Shown: piece by piece, positions 12,833 to 15,584 of the stretch
Numbering within the stretch: position 1 is the stretch's first letter
Layout of the letters: every line of letters begins with the position of its first letter
Assembly: GCA_937901225.1 (NCBI GenBank)
Contig: CALCGX010000001.1
Coordinates: 1-15,584 of the forward strand
From: an uncultured Bacteroidales bacterium
Lineage (GTDB): Bacteria > Bacteroidota > Bacteroidia > Bacteroidales > Paludibacteraceae
Length of the DNA stretch: 15,584 bases
Direction of reading: 5' to 3'
Made by a program: the position numbers and the translations under genes
The notes under the pieces: model-generated
What the model saw: the letters and a program-made list of their open reading frames with translations, nothing else
Database searches by the model: none
Told to the model about the DNA's origin: nothing

Positions 12833-14065
12833 ATGAATGGTCTCTTAACTTTTGTTAATATGTTATGCCAGATGGCTCCATACCTTTTATTAGGTTTCCT
12901 GATGGCAGGTTTGATGCATGTCTTTGTGCCTTCCTCATTTTTTGAGAGACATTTAGCCAAAGAGAATTTCAAGTCGGTGTTGTTGGCTTCTTTAATAGGG
13001 ATACCTCTCCCCTTATGTTCATGCGGTGTCATCCCGACAGCCATCTCACTGAGGAAAGACGGAGCATCACGCGGAGCCACGGTGGCCTTCATGATATCCA
13101 CGCCACAGGTCGGCGTCGACTCTATAATAGCCACCTACTCCATGATGGGACTTCCTTTTGCTATAGTACGCCCATTGGCAGCATTACTCACCTCGATAGC
13201 CGGCGGTGCTGTGACAACGGCTTTCTCAAAAGACGAAATCGTTGTGCGTCAAAAATGCAGCTGCGAGAGCAATGACAAAAAAGAAAACAGATTCGTTGAA
13301 TTATTAAGATACAGCTTCATCGACTTGGTACAGAACATCGGCAAATGGTTAGTAATAGGATTGATGATAGGCACTTTGATAACCATATTAGTTCCAGATT
13401 CATTCTTCTCAAATTTAAATTTACCTTCAATAGTAACGATGTTGATAGTATTATTGATAGCAGTTCCTATGTATGTCTGCTCAACAGGCAGCATTCCTAT
13501 TGCAGCGGCATTAATGCTCAAAGGATTATCGCCAGGAGCTGCATTGGTATTATTGATAGCCGGACCCGGTGTTAGCGTGGCATCTTTGTTAGTAGTAGGA
13601 AAATCATTAGGCAAGAAACAGCTTATCTTCTACCTCGGCTCTATCATTTGTGGCTCCATGATATGCGGACTTTTCATCGATTATTTCTTGCCAAGAGAAT
13701 GGTTCACCATAACTTCTTTATGTGAATCATCGGGACATTGCGGCTCAGTCGGAGGCATCAGCGCATCATGGTTTGAGATAGCATCTGGAATTGTTTTAGT
13801 TTTACTTTTAATAAATGCATTTATGTTAAAATTCTTTAAGAAAGAGGAATCCATCAACGAAAATCAAGTGATTTATCGTATCGATGGAATGTCGTGTAAT
13901 CATTGTAAAAATTCTGTAGAAAAAGCATTGAAGGCTTTGGACAATGTTGAAAACGTTGAAGTCATTTTAGGAAAGAAAGAAGCTGTCGTTACCGGAAAAC
14001 CATCCGACGAAGCTGTCAAGAAAGCTGTCGAAGACTTAGGGTTTGAGTTCAAAGGAAAGAAATAA
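12833..14065 (+). CDS. SO_0444-type Cu/Zn efflux permease with C-terminal HMA domain
   Basis: The 410-residue protein is a predicted heavy-metal exporter in the inner membrane. Two related membrane blocks (about residues 5-125 and 160-330) each hold several helices. The first has the signature IPLPLCSCGVIPTAISLRKDGAS with C62 and C64, followed by FMISTPQVGVDSIIATYSMMG. The second has a matching CSTGSIPIAAALMLKG and AGPGVS. Between them is a short polar loop with a KCSC motif, and a CESSGHCG motif lies before the last helix. The final ~65 residues form an HMA metal-binding domain with GMSCNHC (C355, C358), the kind that accepts Cu(I) or Zn(II) from chaperones. It follows the feo genes, so the locus pairs iron import with export of other metals. 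Substrate preference is inferred from the family. Confidence 0.87.
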   Translation: MNGLLTFVNMLCQMAPYLLLGFLMAGLMHVFVPSSFFERHLAKENFKSVLLASLIGIPLPLCSCGVIPTAISLRKDGASRGATVAFMISTPQVGVDSIIATYSMMGLPFAIVRPLAALLTSIAGGAVTTAFSKDEIVVRQKCSCESNDKKENRFVELLRYSFIDLVQNIGKWLVIGLMIGTLITILVPDSFFSNLNLPSIVTMLIVLLIAVPMYVCSTGSIPIAAALMLKGLSPGAALVLLIAGPGVSVASLLVVGKSLGKKQLIFYLGSIICGSMICGLFIDYFLPREWFTITSLCESSGHCGSVGGISASWFEIASGIVLVLLLINAFMLKFFKKEESINENQVIYRIDGMSCNHCKNSVEKALKALDNVENVEVILGKKEAVVTGKPSDEAVKKAVEDLGFEFKGKK

Positions 14066-14102
14066 GGCAGATGTCATGGTGCTATCGCACCGCACACCTG
14101 CC
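14066..14102 (-). terminator. Large hairpin between converging permease and atp operon
   Basis: GGCAG (14066-14070) pairs with CTGCC (14098-14102) and TGT (14072-14074) with ACA (14094-14096). GGTGC (14078-14082) pairs with GCACC (14087-14091) around a TATC loop. On the - strand the stem is followed by the T-rich TTATTTCTTT, so it probably ends the atp operon. On the + strand the tail is weak, though it may still help end the permease transcript. Confidence 0.7.
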
Positions 14103-14134
14103 TGTAAATTTGACGTGCAAATATTATTTGTTTA

Positions 14135-15040
14135 TCATCCTTTCAAGGCATCAGCACCACTTACAATCTCCACCAATTCGTTGGTGATTGCAGCCTGACG
14201 TGCCTTGTTATATGTAAGATTCAATTCTTTCAAAAGTTCTGAAGCGTTGTCGGTAGCCTGTGTCATTGAAATCATGCGAGCTCCCTGTTCTGAAGCGAAG
14301 CTATCCAACAAAGTCTTATACACTTGCAACTTCAATGATTTAGGGATCATGGTTGTCATGATATCATCCTTATCAGGTTGAAAGATGAAATCGGACTGTA
14401 CGATATCTTGACCATCCGCTGTCGTGCCATCCTGACGATTTACCATCGGCAGAAACTGTTCTGTCACAAGTACCTGTGTAGCGGCATTCTTAAACTGATT
14501 ATATACAAAGATAATCTTATCATATTTCTTATCTTCAAAATCCTTCATCAGACGTTCTGCAAAGGCTGCTGCGTTCTCGTATGTCAAGTCGTCTAACAAG
14601 ACGTTTTCGTTACCTCTTACTGGATATTTCTTGAACTTCAGAGCTTCTTCGACCTTAGATCCAACACATAAGATATCTAGTTTATCATTATCCATCAAGC
14701 TACGATATTCCTCATTGATAAGATTTATTGTAGCACGAATGATATTAGCGTTGAACACGCCACAGAGACCTTTATTGGAAGAAAGCGGGATTATCAATAC
14801 ACGTTCTACATCTCTATTCTCTACATAGATACTCAGCTGTTTGTTGTCGGATATTGACTGCTGACCATTGATGATCCTTTCCATTATTTCGCTAAACTTC
14901 TCAGCATAGGGACGCAATGCCAAGATAGCGTTCTGCGACTTACGAAGTTTCGATGCCGCCACCATCTTCATGGCACTTGTAATCTGTTTAGTAGAGTTGA
15001 CAGATTCTATTCTCGTCCTGACTTCTTTTAAGTTTGCCAT
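14135..15040 (-). CDS. atpG: ATP synthase F1 gamma subunit
   Basis: The gamma subunit is the rotating central stalk that couples proton flow through F0 to catalysis in the alpha3-beta3 ring. The 301-residue protein starts MANLKEVRTRIESVNSTKQITSAMKMVAASKLRK, the classic N-terminal helix. It carries the SNKGLCGVFNANI motif near residue 90 and ends with the conserved C-terminal helix region (EQGARMISMTQATDNA, LNLTYNKARQAAITNELVEIVSGA). Length is normal. It starts 5 bases after the atpA stop on the same strand and is the last gene before the hairpin, matching the Bacteroidales order in which atpG closes the operon. It converges with the metal permease gene. Confidence 0.98.
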   Translation of the reverse strand: MANLKEVRTRIESVNSTKQITSAMKMVAASKLRKSQNAILALRPYAEKFSEIMERIINGQQSISDNKQLSIYVENRDVERVLIIPLSSNKGLCGVFNANIIRATINLINEEYRSLMDNDKLDILCVGSKVEEALKFKKYPVRGNENVLLDDLTYENAAAFAERLMKDFEDKKYDKIIFVYNQFKNAATQVLVTEQFLPMVNRQDGTTADGQDIVQSDFIFQPDKDDIMTTMIPKSLKLQVYKTLLDSFASEQGARMISMTQATDNASELLKELNLTYNKARQAAITNELVEIVSGADALKG

Positions 15041-15045
15041 AATGT

Positions 15046-15584
<539 letters not shown>

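Overview
The window looks like Bacteroidota DNA, most likely Bacteroidales. It has a SusC-type TonB-dependent receptor, a fused FeoA-FeoB, a LolA-like protein directly behind ftsK, and five or six promoters of the Bacteroidota type (TTTG, about 20 bp, then TAnnTTTGC) with weak or absent Shine-Dalgarno sequences. No tRNA, rRNA, CRISPR array or insertion sequence was seen.

Left part (1-about 8350), all on the + strand. A terminator of an upstream gene is followed by ftsK-lolA-like (chromosome segregation and lipoprotein carrier), then rplU-rpmA (ribosomal proteins bL21 and bL27) with a structured leader and a strong terminator. Next come serS and its terminator, then the promoter and first three quarters of a SusC-like receptor. 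At about 8346-8358 the SusC reading frame runs without a stop into the last ~100 codons of groEL. The SusC C-terminal barrel and any susD are missing. Arginine and glutamate codon use changes at the same point. I read this as a join between two unrelated loci, most simply an assembly chimera, possibly a real rearrangement. Gene order across this point should not be trusted.

Right part (about 8350-15584). The groEL tail has its own terminator, followed by an OprB-like porin and then an iron/metal block: feoAB fusion, a 51-residue FeoB-associated Cys-rich membrane protein, and an SO_0444-type Cu/Zn efflux permease with a C-terminal HMA domain. Converging from the other strand is the end of the ATP synthase operon (atpA partial, atpG), separated from the permease by a large hairpin. 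The last ~90 bases, inside atpA, switch sharply to G/C-ending codons and may be a second join or a strain mix.

The most interesting unexplained signal is a set of short degenerate tandem repeats with periods of 7, 8 or 9 bp. They lie between genes and also inside lolA, serS, feoB, the porin gene and perhaps the ftsK linker. Two sequence families recur: a 7-mer around CAACNGN and an 8-mer around CTCANNNN. The 7-mer family is present on both sides of the suspected join. Inside proteins the repeats fall in linkers, loops or N-terminal extensions, as if repeat DNA had entered genes where it could be tolerated. A second theme is hairpins at the extreme 5' ends of several predicted transcripts (ftsK, rplU, susC, permease).
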